Positions 55,633-64,000 of a DNA stretch of 64,000 nt are shown here, one piece after another; position 1 is the first letter of the stretch, and the number at the start of each line of letters is the position of its first letter. The notes under the pieces were generated by a model that saw nothing but the letters and a program-made list of their open reading frames with translations, did not search any database and was not told where the DNA came from. Source of the stretch: Clostridium tunisiense TJ (GTDB lineage: Bacteria; Bacillota; Clostridia; Clostridiales; Clostridiaceae); assembly GCF_000300195.1 (NCBI RefSeq), contig NZ_AMQH01000019.1:62001-126000 (forward strand). Reading direction: 5' to 3'. The translations under genes were made by a program, and so were the position numbers.

Positions 55633-57921
55633 ATGAAATTAAAAAAGCTAGTAAATGACATAATATTAGATGCTTATGATATGGCAAAGGCCAGTGGAGA
55701 TGAATTCTTAACACCGGAGCATGCTTTATACAAGGCTCTAGACTATGAAGAGTTTGCACAGATACTGGAGAACTGTGGCTGTAGTATAGAGAAGCTTAAG
55801 GAAAATCTTAAATGGTATATTGATGAATATATATCAAAAAATGAGGGGGTAGAACCGCAACAAAGTTTTGCTATGCAGCAGGTAATAATAAGATCTGCAA
55901 ATCAAGCTATGGCCAGTGGTCATGAATATATAAGCATAGAACATATCATGGCTGCAATTTATGATTTGGAAGAAAGTTACGCAGCTTATTATTTAAAAGA
56001 GCAAGGGCTTGAAAAAAGCACTTTATTATTTAATCTATGTCACGGAAATAGTGAAGAACTAGTAGATTTAAGTGAAGAAGAAATTAGTGATGACAACTCA
56101 TGGGAAGAAGAGAGTTATCTAGAGAAAGATGATTTTGAAGAAAGCTATGAGCAGGTAAATGGAAGAAAGTTAAAAAATACATCTTTTATAGAAAAATATA
56201 CTTTAAACTTAACAGACCTTGCAAGAGAAAAAGAAGAGGAGCCTCTTATTGGAAGAAAGGATATCTTAGATAGGACAATTCAGATTCTTTGTAGAAAAAC
56301 AAAAAATAATCCTATTCATGTTGGGGAACCTGGAGTTGGAAAAACTGCTATAATTTTAGGGCTTGCAAAGCTTATTAATGAAGGTGAAGTACCAAGTAAG
56401 CTGAAAGGTGCAGAAATTTTTTCTTTAGATATAGGTTCAATGTTGGCTGGCACAAAATATAGAGGAGATTTTGAAGAAAGAATAAAGAAGGTTTTACACC
56501 AGATTAAAAATCATGAAAACCCAATAGTATATATTGATGAAATACATAATATAGTAGGTGCTGGCTCTCTTGGCAATGGCTCTTTAGATGCTTCAAATCT
56601 ATTAAAACCTTATTTACTAGAAGGAAGGATTAAATTTATTGGGGCTACAACCTTTGATGAATATAAAAAGTATTTTGAAAAAGACAAGGCCTTAATAAGA
56701 AGATTCCAAACAATACAAGTAAATGAACCTACAGTGGAGGAAACAATTGAAATTTTAAAGGGGCTTAAGGAACATTATGAGGTCTATCACGGGGTAAAAT
56801 TCACAGAGGAGGGGATTATAGCCGCAGTAAATTTAAGTCATAAGTATATTAATGATAGATTTCTACCAGATAAAGCTCTGGACATTATAGATGAAGCTGG
56901 AGCTTTAACAGCTATGAAAAGGAAAGAGGAAACTCCAATTATAGATGAAAATATAATAGAAAAAACCATAGCTAAAGTGTGTAATATTCCGCAAGAGACA
57001 GTAGAAGGAAATGAAATAGAAGCTCTTAAGAATATGGAAAATGAACTAAAGAAAAGTATATTTGGTCAAGATAGGGCAATTGAGCAGGCAGTAAGATGCA
57101 TAAAAATGTCTAGGGCAGGGTTAAAAGATGATAACAAGCCCGTTGCTTCTATGTTATTTGTAGGTCCTACTGGAGTAGGGAAAACAGAAATTGCAAGAAC
57201 TTTAGCTAAAAACTTAGGAATTGATTTAGTGAGATTTGATATGAGTGAGTACATGGAAAAACATGCAGCATCTAAGCTAATAGGTTCTCCACCAGGGTAT
57301 GTAGGTTATGAAGAAGGGGGACTTCTTACTGATACCATAAGAAAAAAACCTAACTGTGTGCTTCTTCTTGATGAGGTTGAAAAGGCTCACGGTGATATAC
57401 TCAATATACTTTTACAGGTTATGGATTATGCAACTCTTACGGATAATCAAGGTAGGAAGGCAGACTTTAGAAATGTTATCATAATAATGACTTCTAATGC
57501 AGGAGCGAAAAACATTGGTAAGAGTATTATAGGCTTTGGAGATAGAGAAATTAAGGGAGAAGCTATAATGGAAGAAGTTAATAAGGTGTTTTCTCCTGAA
57601 TTTAGAAATAGATTAGATAAAGTAGTAGTATTTAATCATATAGATAAAACCATGGCAATTAATATAACAATAAAAGAATTAGAGAATTTCAAACAGTTGT
57701 TATTGAAGAAGAATGTAAATGTAGAATTTCACCAGGAAGTAGTTCAAAATATAGCACAAAAAGGGAGTTCAAAAGAGTTCGGTGCTAGGGAAATTATAAG
57801 AGTAATAAATTCTGAGTTAAAGTCTATTTTAGTTGATGAAATATTATTTGGAAGTCTAAGCAAGGGTGGTAACTGCAAAATAAACATGAATGATGGTAAA
57901 TTCCAATTGGGTAACTTATAG
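55633..57921 (+). CDS. clpA: ATP-dependent Clp protease ATP-binding subunit ClpA
   Basis: 762 residues. Order: N-terminal Clp repeat domain (about 1-145, TPEHALYKAL), first AAA+ domain with GEPGVGKTA and the Walker B VYIDEIHNIVGAG, second AAA+ domain with GPTGVGKTE and LLLDEVEKAH, C-terminal D2-small domain. It unfolds substrates and feeds them to ClpP. A ClpP-binding IGL/F loop is in the second domain, at SIIGFGDREIKG. Operon with clpS, as in Gram-negatives and some clostridia. No clpP is near. Confidence 0.94.
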   Translation: MKLKKLVNDIILDAYDMAKASGDEFLTPEHALYKALDYEEFAQILENCGCSIEKLKENLKWYIDEYISKNEGVEPQQSFAMQQVIIRSANQAMASGHEYISIEHIMAAIYDLEESYAAYYLKEQGLEKSTLLFNLCHGNSEELVDLSEEEISDDNSWEEESYLEKDDFEESYEQVNGRKLKNTSFIEKYTLNLTDLAREKEEEPLIGRKDILDRTIQILCRKTKNNPIHVGEPGVGKTAIILGLAKLINEGEVPSKLKGAEIFSLDIGSMLAGTKYRGDFEERIKKVLHQIKNHENPIVYIDEIHNIVGAGSLGNGSLDASNLLKPYLLEGRIKFIGATTFDEYKKYFEKDKALIRRFQTIQVNEPTVEETIEILKGLKEHYEVYHGVKFTEEGIIAAVNLSHKYINDRFLPDKALDIIDEAGALTAMKRKEETPIIDENIIEKTIAKVCNIPQETVEGNEIEALKNMENELKKSIFGQDRAIEQAVRCIKMSRAGLKDDNKPVASMLFVGPTGVGKTEIARTLAKNLGIDLVRFDMSEYMEKHAASKLIGSPPGYVGYEEGGLLTDTIRKKPNCVLLLDEVEKAHGDILNILLQVMDYATLTDNQGRKADFRNVIIIMTSNAGAKNIGKSIIGFGDREIKGEAIMEEVNKVFSPEFRNRLDKVVVFNHIDKTMAINITIKELENFKQLLLKKNVNVEFHQEVVQNIAQKGSSKEFGAREIIRVINSELKSILVDEILFGSLSKGGNCKINMNDGKFQLGNL

Positions 57922-58085
57922 GTTCGTAAGATGAAAATACCTTTTATTTATATCTGAAACTTTAGATATTTGAATTGGTGGGTAAAGAAGTTAAATTTTG
58001 AGATTCACTTAAAACAACTTATAAATTCTGTAAAAAATAAAAAAAGTACTTGATTTTCTTTCAAATAAGTGATAGAGTATATAAA

Positions 58086-58122
58086 TGGAATCCCTGCTGT
58101 GTAATGCACAGCCGTTAGTCCA
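58086..58122 (+). promoter_or_regulatory. candidate S6:S18 binding leader of rpsF
   Basis: The rpsF 5' leader contains GCTGTG paired with CACAGC, a CCG stretch directly after the stem, and an outer GGA/TCC pairing. Leaders with a CCG bulge that mimics the 16S rRNA site of the S6-S18 pair are known in rpsF operons. Structure assigned by eye. Confidence 0.45.
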
Positions 58123-58141
58123 AGGGGAGGAGGTGAAACTA

Positions 58142-58429
58142 ATGAGAGCATATGAAACTATTTTCATATTACACCCATCATTAGACGAGGAGGCTGTTAA
58201 AGCTAACATCGAAAAATTTAAAGGTGTAATAGAGAATAATGGCGGAGAAATCGAAAGCGTTGACCTATGGGGCAGAAGAAAATTAGCCTATGAAATAGCT
58301 AAAGTTAACGAAGGTTTCTACACATTAATCAACTTCAAAGCTAATGCTGAATTACCTAAAGAGTTAGACAGAGTATTCAGAATTACTGACAGTGTTATAA
58401 GACATATCATAATCAATCCAGAAAACTAG
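58142..58429 (+). CDS. rpsF: 30S ribosomal protein S6
   Basis: 95 residues from ATG 58142 with GGGGAGGAGGTG upstream; the longer frame from 58085 includes the leader hairpin and is not real. Typical segments MRAYETIFILHPSLDEEAV, GRRKLAYEIAKVNEGFYTLINF and RITDSVIRHIIINPEN. S6 binds S18 in the central domain of the 16S rRNA platform. First gene of the rpsF-ssb-rpsR operon. Confidence 0.96.
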   Translation: MRAYETIFILHPSLDEEAVKANIEKFKGVIENNGGEIESVDLWGRRKLAYEIAKVNEGFYTLINFKANAELPKELDRVFRITDSVIRHIIINPEN

Positions 58430-58444
58430 TAGGTAGGTGGAGAC

Positions 58445-58885
58445 ATGAATAAAGTTGTTTTAATTGGAAGATTAACCAAGGATCCTGAGTTGAAATTTAC
58501 ACCAGGTACAGGAACAGCTGTAACCACTTTTACACTTGCTGTTAATAGAAGATTTAAGAAAGAGGGGCAGCCTGAAGCTGACTTCATTCCTGTAGTTGTA
58601 TGGGGAAAGCAAGCTGAAAGCACTGCAAATTACATGAGCAAAGGTAAACAGCTTAGTGTAAGTGGCAGAATTGAAACTCGTTCTTATGATGCTAAAGATG
58701 GTACGAAAAGATATGTTACTGAAGTAGTTGCTGATGAAGTACACTTCCTTGAGTGGGGTGGAAATAAAACATCAGGAAATGATACGAATTCTAACGGTTA
58801 TGGATCACCATCGATACCAGATGATTATTTTGGAGGAAACTCTGACATAACTCCTATGGATGATGGAGAGGACATACCATTCTAA
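58445..58885 (+). CDS. ssb: single-stranded DNA-binding protein
   Basis: 146 residues. OB-fold with [20 protein letters not shown] at the start, [57 protein letters not shown]. Acidic flexible C-terminus ending [10 protein letters not shown], the protein-interaction tip. AGGTGGAG upstream, 15 bases after rpsF. Protects single-stranded DNA during replication and repair. Confidence 0.96.
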   Translation: MNKVVLIGRLTKDPELKFTPGTGTAVTTFTLAVNRRFKKEGQPEADFIPVVVWGKQAESTANYMSKGKQLSVSGRIETRSYDAKDGTKRYVTEVVADEVHFLEWGGNKTSGNDTNSNGYGSPSIPDDYFGGNSDITPMDDGEDIPF

Positions 58886-58908
58886 AAATAGGTAAGGAGG
58901 AGAAAACT

Positions 58909-59154
58909 ATGGCTTTTGATAGAAATAGAGGCGGTAACAGAAGAAGACCAAAAAGAAAAGTTTGTTCATTCTGTATCGATAAAGCTACTGCAATAGACTA
59001 CAAAGATATTTTTAAATTAAAAAAATATGTTACAGAAAAGGGTAAAATATTACCAAGAAGAATTTCTGGAACTTGTGCTAAGCATCAAAGAATGCTTACT
59101 GTAGCTATTAAGAGAGCTAGAAACATAGCATTACTACCATTCACAACAGAATAG
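58909..59154 (+). CDS. rpsR: 30S ribosomal protein S18
   Basis: 81 residues. [20 protein letters not shown] with two cysteines at the N-terminus (zinc-type pattern incomplete), then [40 protein letters not shown] and LLPFTTE. Binds with S6. AAGGAGGAG before ATG. Last gene of the operon, with a strong terminator at 59164-59194. Confidence 0.96.
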   Translation: MAFDRNRGGNRRRPKRKVCSFCIDKATAIDYKDIFKLKKYVTEKGKILPRRISGTCAKHQRMLTVAIKRARNIALLPFTTE

Positions 59155-59163
59155 GTAATATAC

Positions 59164-59194
59164 AAAGCAGAGTAATTTTACTCTGCTTTTATTT
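59164..59194 (+). terminator. terminator of the rpsF-ssb-rpsR operon
   Basis: AAAGCAGAGTAA (59164-59175) pairs with TTACTCTGCTTT (59178-59189), with a T-rich end. Confidence 0.9.
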
Positions 59195-59392
59195 TTGCGT
59201 ATAAAGTTTTAACATATATTGTTATATTTAAATTGAGATATCTTATATATCATAAAGAAATTTCCTTGTAAAACAAATAAAGACGGGATTTCTTGTAAAA
59301 TTAATTTCAGAACTTAGAAGGAAGTTGAAGTTAATATGTTTTATCAATTTGTGTTATAATTTATAATAAATCTTAATTTAGGAGTTGAGTTT

Positions 59393-59803
59393 ATGTACAT
59401 AGCATTAGGAGATGCAGTTGTTGATAGCAAAGAAATAAAGGAGATTATTGAAACAAATACAGATTTTAAAGTTGTTAAGGATATGAGTAAAGGAACTAAA
59501 AGAGAAGATGTTTTGGCTTTTAATCTAAGTGTTGATGTATCTGTTTTAAAGGAAATAATAGAAGAAGACTATAATTTAGAAGAAATAGAAGAAGATGAAT
59601 TATTTGAAGAATATTTAAGCCTCGCAGAAGAGATGGTAATTGACATAGAAGAGTTTATACCTGAAGAAGCTATGCTCCAATCTAAAGCTTACAAGTGGGA
59701 TGCTGATGATACAATAAAATTAGTTGTAGCTGTGGCAGATGAAGAGTTTGGGGAGTTAAAGCTAAAGGATATAATGAAAAGATTATTGACTCAAGTAGAA
59801 TAG
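59393..59803 (+). CDS. acidic protein of unknown function
   Basis: 136 residues, strongly acidic (central stretch NLEEIEEDELFEEYLSLAEE), no signal peptide or membrane segment. I do not recognise the family. TTTAGGAG precedes ATG 59393. The last third (KWDADDTIKLVVAVADEEFG) has a beta-helix alternation of a small globular fold. It stands between the ribosomal protein operon and convergent exonuclease III. Confidence 0.65.
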   Translation: MYIALGDAVVDSKEIKEIIETNTDFKVVKDMSKGTKREDVLAFNLSVDVSVLKEIIEEDYNLEEIEEDELFEEYLSLAEEMVIDIEEFIPEEAMLQSKAYKWDADDTIKLVVAVADEEFGELKLKDIMKRLLTQVE

Positions 59804-59920
59804 CAAAGACAAATTGTAAATATTATTTGCAAATTAACCTAGTTAACTAGGCTAGTCATATGTAAGGGTCTTAATAATTTTGTTAGAGCCATATGAACAG
59901 AAGCAAGAAGAAGAAGTGGA

Positions 59921-59954
59921 TTACAGAAGTTGAAAGCATATTCAACTTCTGTAA
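59921..59954. terminator. 14-bp hairpin between convergent genes
   Basis: TTACAGAAGTTGAA (59921-59934) and its exact complement (59941-59954) around loop AGCATA. No clear T run follows on either strand, so termination is probable but unproven. A 14-bp palindrome CCTAGTTAACTAGG stands upstream at 59838-59851. Confidence 0.4.
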
Positions 59955-59963
59955 GAAATTTGA

Positions 59964-60716
59964 TTACTTTAATATAAGTTCCACAGGACAGTGGTCAGAG
60001 CCTAAAACATCTGAGTGTATGGCAGCGCTAACTAAGTTACTCTTAAGTTTTTCTGAAACACAAAAGTAATCTATACGCCAGCCTGCGTTGTTAGCCCTAG
60101 CATTAAATCTGTAGGACCACCAACTATAGGCTCCTTCTTTATCAGGGTTGAAATACCTAAAGGTGTCTATGAAGCCATTAGCTAAAAATTCGGTGAATTT
60201 CTCTCTCTCTTCATCACTAAAGCCAGCATTTTTTCTGTTGCTTTTAGGGTTTTTCAGGTCAATTTCCTCATGAGCTACATTTAAGTCTCCACACATAACC
60301 ACTGGTTTAACTTCATCTAATTTTTTTAGGTATTCCCTAAAATCATTTTCCCATTTCATTCTATAATCCAATCTCGCTAATTTTTCTTGAGAGTTTGGAG
60401 TGTAAACAGTCACCATATAGAAATCATTAAATTCTAAAGTTATAACTCTACCCTCTTTATCATGTTCTTCTATGTTGATTCCATAGTTAACACTTAATGG
60501 CTGAATTTTTGTAAATATAGCCGTGCCTGAATACCCTTTTTTTTCTGCATAATTCCAATATTGCTGATATCCTTCAAGGTCAAGATTGATTTGTCCTTCT
60601 TGCAATTTGCTCTCTTGAATACAAAATATATCTGCATCTACATCTTTAAAAAAATCTAAAAAGCCCTTTTGAACACAAGCTCTTAAACCATTTACATTCC
60701 ATGATATTAATTTCAT
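59964..60716 (-). CDS. xth: exodeoxyribonuclease III (AP endonuclease)
   Basis: 250 residues. EEP nuclease fold: [18 protein letters not shown], the metal Glu in [51 protein letters not shown] and the final GSDHCPVEL with the catalytic Asp-His. Cuts at abasic sites and removes 3' blocking groups. AAAGGAGA before ATG 60716 on the minus strand. Length normal. Confidence 0.95.
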   Translation of the reverse strand: MKLISWNVNGLRACVQKGFLDFFKDVDADIFCIQESKLQEGQINLDLEGYQQYWNYAEKKGYSGTAIFTKIQPLSVNYGINIEEHDKEGRVITLEFNDFYMVTVYTPNSQEKLARLDYRMKWENDFREYLKKLDEVKPVVMCGDLNVAHEEIDLKNPKSNRKNAGFSDEEREKFTEFLANGFIDTFRYFNPDKEGAYSWWSYRFNARANNAGWRIDYFCVSEKLKSNLVSAAIHSDVLGSDHCPVELILK

Positions 60717-60916
60717 CGTAAGTTCTCCTTTGCTTATGATAAATCTATAGTAATTCCTTAAAAACTATTATACTTGAAAATAGAAAAGTTTTCTATTAAT
60801 AATGTTGTGAGATTTACAAAGCAAATAGTAGTAATTGCAATATAATACAATGAATATATTTTAGAGAAGATTTATTAATTATGGGAGTAGAATAAAAGTT
60901 AGAGGGGGATAATTTT

Positions 60917-61780
60917 TTGGAAAACATAATTTTCATATTAAAATCAGTGGTTTTAGGAATTGTTGAAGGTATAACAGAGTTTTTACCTGTATCGTCAACA
61001 GGACATTTAGTAATAGTTCAAAACTTAATAGGTTTTAAAGGGATAACTAATAAGTACCTCGAGATGTATACCTATGTTATACAACTAGGGGCCATTTTAG
61101 CGGTGATCGTACTATATTGGAGAAAAATAAGAGAAACACTTATAAATTTTTTTCCTAAAAAGGTTGGTTATGAAAAATCGGGTTTTAGATTTTGGTTTAT
61201 GATATTTATAGCTTGTGTACCTGGTGGTATATTTGGGGTAATATTAAATGATTTAGCTGATAAATATTTATTTTCTCCTGTACCGGTAGCTGTTGCGTTA
61301 TTTCTAGGAGCTATATGGATGATATATGCTGAAAACAAGTTTAGAAATAAAAACATAGGAAAGGTAAGAAGTGTTTTTGAAAGAGAAGGGATAATTACAA
61401 CAAAGCAAGCTATTGTGGTTGGGTTGTTTCAATGTTTGGCTATCATACCTGGTATGTCTCGTTCAGCATCAACTATTATTGGTGGGTGGATTTCAGGGCT
61501 TTCTACAGTAGCAGCAGCGGAATTCTCTTTCTTTTTAGCGATACCAGTAATGATTGGAATGAGTATCTTAAAAATTATTAAAATTGGTGGTTTGTTTTCT
61601 CTTACTTCTTTAGAGTTACTTTCCCTAGGAGTTGGATTTATAGTATCTTTTTTAATAGCACTAATTGTTATTGATATGTTTATTTCGTACCTACAAAGAA
61701 ACCCAATGAAAAAATTTGCAGTATATAGAATGATATTTGCTGTGATAGTTTTAATAACAGGGTTTTTAGGGGTGTTTTAA
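60917..61780 (+). CDS. uppP: undecaprenyl-diphosphatase (UppP/BacA)
   Basis: 287 residues with about eight membrane segments. Conserved active-site regions GIVEGITEFLPVSSTGHLVI at 13-32 and PGMSRSASTIIGGW at about 178-191. Recycles the undecaprenyl carrier lipid for cell wall synthesis; extra copies cause bacitracin resistance. Start TTG 60917 behind GAGGGGG. Monocistronic, with a terminator at 61800-61835. Confidence 0.95.
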   Translation: MENIIFILKSVVLGIVEGITEFLPVSSTGHLVIVQNLIGFKGITNKYLEMYTYVIQLGAILAVIVLYWRKIRETLINFFPKKVGYEKSGFRFWFMIFIACVPGGIFGVILNDLADKYLFSPVPVAVALFLGAIWMIYAENKFRNKNIGKVRSVFEREGIITTKQAIVVGLFQCLAIIPGMSRSASTIIGGWISGLSTVAAAEFSFFLAIPVMIGMSILKIIKIGGLFSLTSLELLSLGVGFIVSFLIALIVIDMFISYLQRNPMKKFAVYRMIFAVIVLITGFLGVF

Positions 61781-61799
61781 GGGTATATACTTATAAAAT

Positions 61800-61835
61800 A
61801 AAGAAGCATACAAGAGGTTGTTATGCTTCTTTTGT
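61800..61835. terminator. terminator after uppP
   Basis: AAGAAGCATA (61801-61810) pairs with TATGCTTCTT (61822-61831), followed by TTG; the opposite side is A-rich, so it may serve both strands. Confidence 0.75.
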
Positions 61836-61846
61836 GGATAATTGAA

Positions 61847-62059
61847 CTATAACTTTTTATAAAGGATATGACTTCCTGTATCTTTGCGTATTTCTACATT
61901 GTCATAAATTCCTTGTTCAACTTCAGCTTTAAAAACTTTTCCATCTTCAGTGTGATCATCAACAGGGAAGTTTTCCTTAACTACATCCTTATATTCAAAT
62001 GGACATCCAGATGGAACTTTGCTTAGTTTTTCTTTATCAATGTGGCTTCTATGACTCAC
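61847..62059 (-). CDS. small conserved-looking protein of unknown function
   Basis: About 70 residues. The frame begins at ATG 62068, but that codon is inside AAAGGATG, the ribosome binding site; GTG 62059 (SHRSHIDKEKLSKVP...) is the better start. Hydrophilic, with one Cys-Pro (SGCPFEYKD) and a beta-rich C-terminus (VEIRKDTGSHILYKKL). I do not recognise a family. Confidence 0.6.
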   Translation of the reverse strand: MSHRSHIDKEKLSKVPSGCPFEYKDVVKENFPVDDHTEDGKVFKAEVEQGIYDNVEIRKDTGSHILYKKL

Positions 62060-62208
62060 TTTTATCATCCTTTCTATATATATTTCTTAAATTATTATTT
62101 CCAAGGTGGAAAAAGTTATTTATAACATAAGCAAACATATTATTTTATGATGATAATTATGGTATTCTATTTCTAAAGTTTAAATTTTTAATGAAAGATG
62201 GGGATTAT

Positions 62209-62997
62209 ATGATATTTTATTTTTCAGGAACAGGAAACTCGTTGTATGTAGCCAAGAGAATTGCAAAAACAAATAATGAAGAGTTAGTTTCCATTGCATC
62301 CTTATTAACAAGTGAAAAGGACAAATACGAATATCAATTAAAGGAAAATGAGGTAATTGGATTTGTATACCCTATATACGCATGGGCACCACCTAAGCAA
62401 GTTTTAAAGTTTGTGGAAAAACTTAAGTTAAGCAATTATAAGAATAATTATATATTTTCTATAGCTACTTGTGGAGAAAATATTGGTAATGCTATGAAAG
62501 TATTAAGTGGAGCTTTAAGTAAAAAACAACTACTTTTAAATAGCGGATTTTCTATGAAAATGCCAAATAACTACATTATAATGGGGAATGTTGATAGTAA
62601 AGAAGTTGAAAGAAAAAAGCTATTAGAAGCAGAAAATACAATTAATACAATAAACAAAATAATAGAGAATAGAGATAAAGGTGTTTTCCAAGTGGAAAAA
62701 GGATTTATGCCTAGCTTATTAACGAATATAATAAATCCGTTATTTAATAAGGGAGCAACTCACACAGAAAAGTTTTGGGCCTCTGACAAATGTACTAGCT
62801 GCGGAATTTGTGAGAAAGTGTGTAATTGTACTAACATTAAAGTTCAGGGTAAACCTAGTTGGGGGAATAAGTGTACTCAGTGTTTGGCGTGCATACACCT
62901 TTGTCCAACGGGAGCAATTCAATATGGAAAGGGAACGGAGAAAAAAGGTAGATACAAAAATCCTGAAGTATCCATAAGTGAGATGATTATTAAATAG
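62209..62997 (+). CDS. EFR1-type flavodoxin-ferredoxin fusion
   Basis: 262 residues from ATG 62209; GATGGGGA lies just upstream, while ATG 62191 has no good site. An N-terminal flavodoxin-like domain (MIFYFSGTGNSLYVAKRIA, with the FMN phosphate loop SGTGNS) is joined to a C-terminal two-[4Fe-4S] domain: CTSCGICEKVC ... C and CTQCLACIHLCP. EFR1-family proteins are thought to be soluble redox proteins of anaerobes. Partners are unknown. Confidence 0.9.
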   Translation: MIFYFSGTGNSLYVAKRIAKTNNEELVSIASLLTSEKDKYEYQLKENEVIGFVYPIYAWAPPKQVLKFVEKLKLSNYKNNYIFSIATCGENIGNAMKVLSGALSKKQLLLNSGFSMKMPNNYIIMGNVDSKEVERKKLLEAENTINTINKIIENRDKGVFQVEKGFMPSLLTNIINPLFNKGATHTEKFWASDKCTSCGICEKVCNCTNIKVQGKPSWGNKCTQCLACIHLCPTGAIQYGKGTEKKGRYKNPEVSISEMIIK

Positions 62998-63280
62998 ATT
63001 TACTTGTAAGGGTGAGCAATATTTAACTAATTAATATTGTTTACAATATTAAAATACAAAAACTTTCTTGTAAAAAATAATAATTTAAAAACATTACTAT
63101 AAAATTAACAAGAAATCATGAATATATTACAAACAATATGCATGCATACTGAGATTAATTGTTATAAATTATAATTATATGAAGAAAATTAAGTTAAAAA
63201 AATACTAAAATACTATTATATTCCTAAAAATTCAAGTTTAATACTAAAAAAATTCCAATAATAATGGAAAATTTTAAATT

Positions 63281-63310
63281 AACATATTGTCAATAAATAA
63301 ACAATATGTT
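63281..63310 (+). promoter_or_regulatory. inverted repeat covering a promoter (candidate operator)
   Basis: AACATATTGT (63281-63290) and its exact complement ACAATATGTT (63301-63310) are 10 bases apart and span from the -35 to the first base of the -10 element. A regulator bound here would block RNA polymerase. The regulator is not known. The rest of 62998-63280 is AT-rich without genes. Confidence 0.6.
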
Positions 63311-63315
63311 AAAAT
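63287..63315 (+). promoter_or_regulatory. promoter of the terminal lipoprotein gene
   Basis: -35 TTGTCA (63287-63292), a 17-base spacer and -10 TAAAAT (63310-63315), 55 bases before the ATG at 63371. Confidence 0.75.
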
Positions 63316-63370
63316 TTAAGCAGAATGAAAATTATGTTAATTCATTTATTTTAGGGGTGGAGGGTAAAAA

Positions 63371-64000
63371 ATGAAAAAATTAGCATTAAGTGCATTAATA
63401 CTTACTATGTCTCTTTCTGTATTCACTGGTTGTTCATCAGGAGCAAGTGGATCAAAAATTGCAAAAATGGGAATGGGACACATAACATCAGTTGAAAAAT
63501 CTAAAGATCTTGGTGTTGACAAGGATGGAAAAGAAGTTCTTCCAACTGGACAAGTTGATACAATTATTGTAGCAGCTGCTTTTGATAAGGATGGAAAGGT
63601 TGTAAAGGTAACTATTGATAATGCTCAAACTAAAGTAGATTACAATAAGGATCTTTCTCTTAAATCTGATGTTAAAGCTGAAGGAAAAACTAAAGTTGAG
63701 CTTGGCGATGCTTATGGCATGGTAAAAGCTTCTTCAATTAAAAAAGAATGGTACCAACAGATTGCTGAATTAGAAAAGTGGATGGTTGGTAAAACTGTAG
63801 AAGAAATAAAGGCTATGAAAGTAGTTAAGAAAGACGATTCTCATCCATCAGTACCAGATGTAGCTGAACTTAAGTCTTCTGTTACAGTATCTGTAGAGGG
63901 ATATATAGCTGGTGTTGAGGAAGCGTATAAAAATTCTATAGAAGTTAAAGGCGCTGAAAAGATTGGTCTTGGACACAAAGTGTCTACTTCTAGCTCAAAA
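63371..64000 (+). CDS. secreted lipoprotein with repeated domains (cut by window end)
   Basis: 210 codons to the window end, no stop. Signal peptide MKKLALSALILTMSLSVFTGC with lipobox FTGC (Cys21). The mature part has a first unit starting GMGHITSVEKSKDLG and a second starting with KIGLGHKVSTSSS near the end, so the protein is probably built of tandem domains of about 170 residues. The repeats recall the extracellular lipoproteins of the PplA type (extracytoplasmic flavin/electron transfer) by the QVDTIIVAAAFDKDGKVVKV and EWYQQIAELEKWMVGKT segments, but I see no FMN-attachment motif in the visible part. Function therefore open. GGGTGGAGGG precedes the ATG. Confidence 0.7.
   Translation, partial: MKKLALSALILTMSLSVFTGCSSGASGSKIAKMGMGHITSVEKSKDLGVDKDGKEVLPTGQVDTIIVAAAFDKDGKVVKVTIDNAQTKVDYNKDLSLKSDVKAEGKTKVELGDAYGMVKASSIKKEWYQQIAELEKWMVGKTVEEIKAMKVVKKDDSHPSVPDVAELKSSVTVSVEGYIAGVEEAYKNSIEVKGAEKIGLGHKVSTSSSK

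Noticed and set aside
58085-58141. N-terminal extension of S6
   Set aside because: Family proteins start at MRAYE, and the extension is the structured leader RNA.
59838-59851. Palindrome CCTAGTTAACTAGG as a transposon end or attachment site
   Set aside because: No second copy, no target duplication and no transposase or integrase gene is near.

Overview
This is an AT-rich window from an obligately anaerobic, spore-forming Firmicute, most likely Clostridium in the strict sense. The evidence is strong AGGAGG-type ribosome binding sites, dense short Rho-independent terminators, a multi-subunit NADH-linked [FeFe] hydrogenase, a flavodiiron protein, a Csp-type germination subtilase, double-cubane dehydratase-type proteins and DUF2512/DUF3793 family proteins. 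No rRNA or tRNA gene, CRISPR array, complete insertion sequence or prophage was recognised.

Layout. 1-5400: flavodoxin end, DUF3793 protein, chemoreceptor, amidase, DUF2512 membrane protein. 5600-8730: nadA-nadB-nadC on the minus strand behind a promoter and a perfect 28-bp palindromic operator. 9100-16700: APC permease, small unknown, flavodiiron protein, giant hybrid histidine kinase. 17250-21640: hydrogenase operon behind a Rex-like site. 21820-24850: truA-like gene, hgcA, hgcB and a SAM methyltransferase. 24940-40610: lipoprotein, SNF2 helicase, CoA-disulfide-reductase-like enzyme, DinG-type helicase-exonuclease, catalytically dead subtilase, PHP phosphoesterase, DsbA/FrnE-like protein, YgiQ radical SAM protein. 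40780-46900: racemase, MocR regulator, ABC-F protein with an attenuator-like leader, GNAT. 46920-50040: hemL and hemA behind a cobalamin riboswitch. 50450-54300: ATP-dependent double-cubane reductase pair, S41-like protein. 55330-59150: clpS-clpA and rpsF-ssb-rpsR. 59390-64000: unknown acidic protein, exonuclease III, uppP, EFR1-type ferredoxin and a lipoprotein cut by the window edge.

Main discovery. The window carries hgcAB, the mercury-methylation gene pair, and both genes contain an in-frame UGA that is best read as selenocysteine. In hgcA the ribosome binding site lies upstream of a UGA at codon 12, which follows a Cys codon. In hgcB the UGA is codon 72, at the place of the conserved Cys of the GVGC segment, and reading through it restores the C-terminal Cys-Cys ending of HgcB. 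Each UGA is followed at suitable distance by a bacterial SECIS-like hairpin. A third in-frame UGA turns a truncated DsbA-like ORF at 37407-38003 into a full protein with a U-P-F-C active site and its own hairpin, which supports a working selenocysteine system in this organism. Ordinary ORF calling truncates all three proteins. The selenocysteine machinery itself is not in the window.

How the genes may work together. HgcA needs a corrinoid and very low-potential electrons. The cobalamin riboswitch ahead of hemA-hemL shows that tetrapyrrole supply is tied to B12 status. The hydrogenase, ferredoxin-type proteins, flavodiiron protein and double-cubane system fit a strict anaerobe with low-potential ferredoxin metabolism. 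A direct link between these and HgcAB is inference only.
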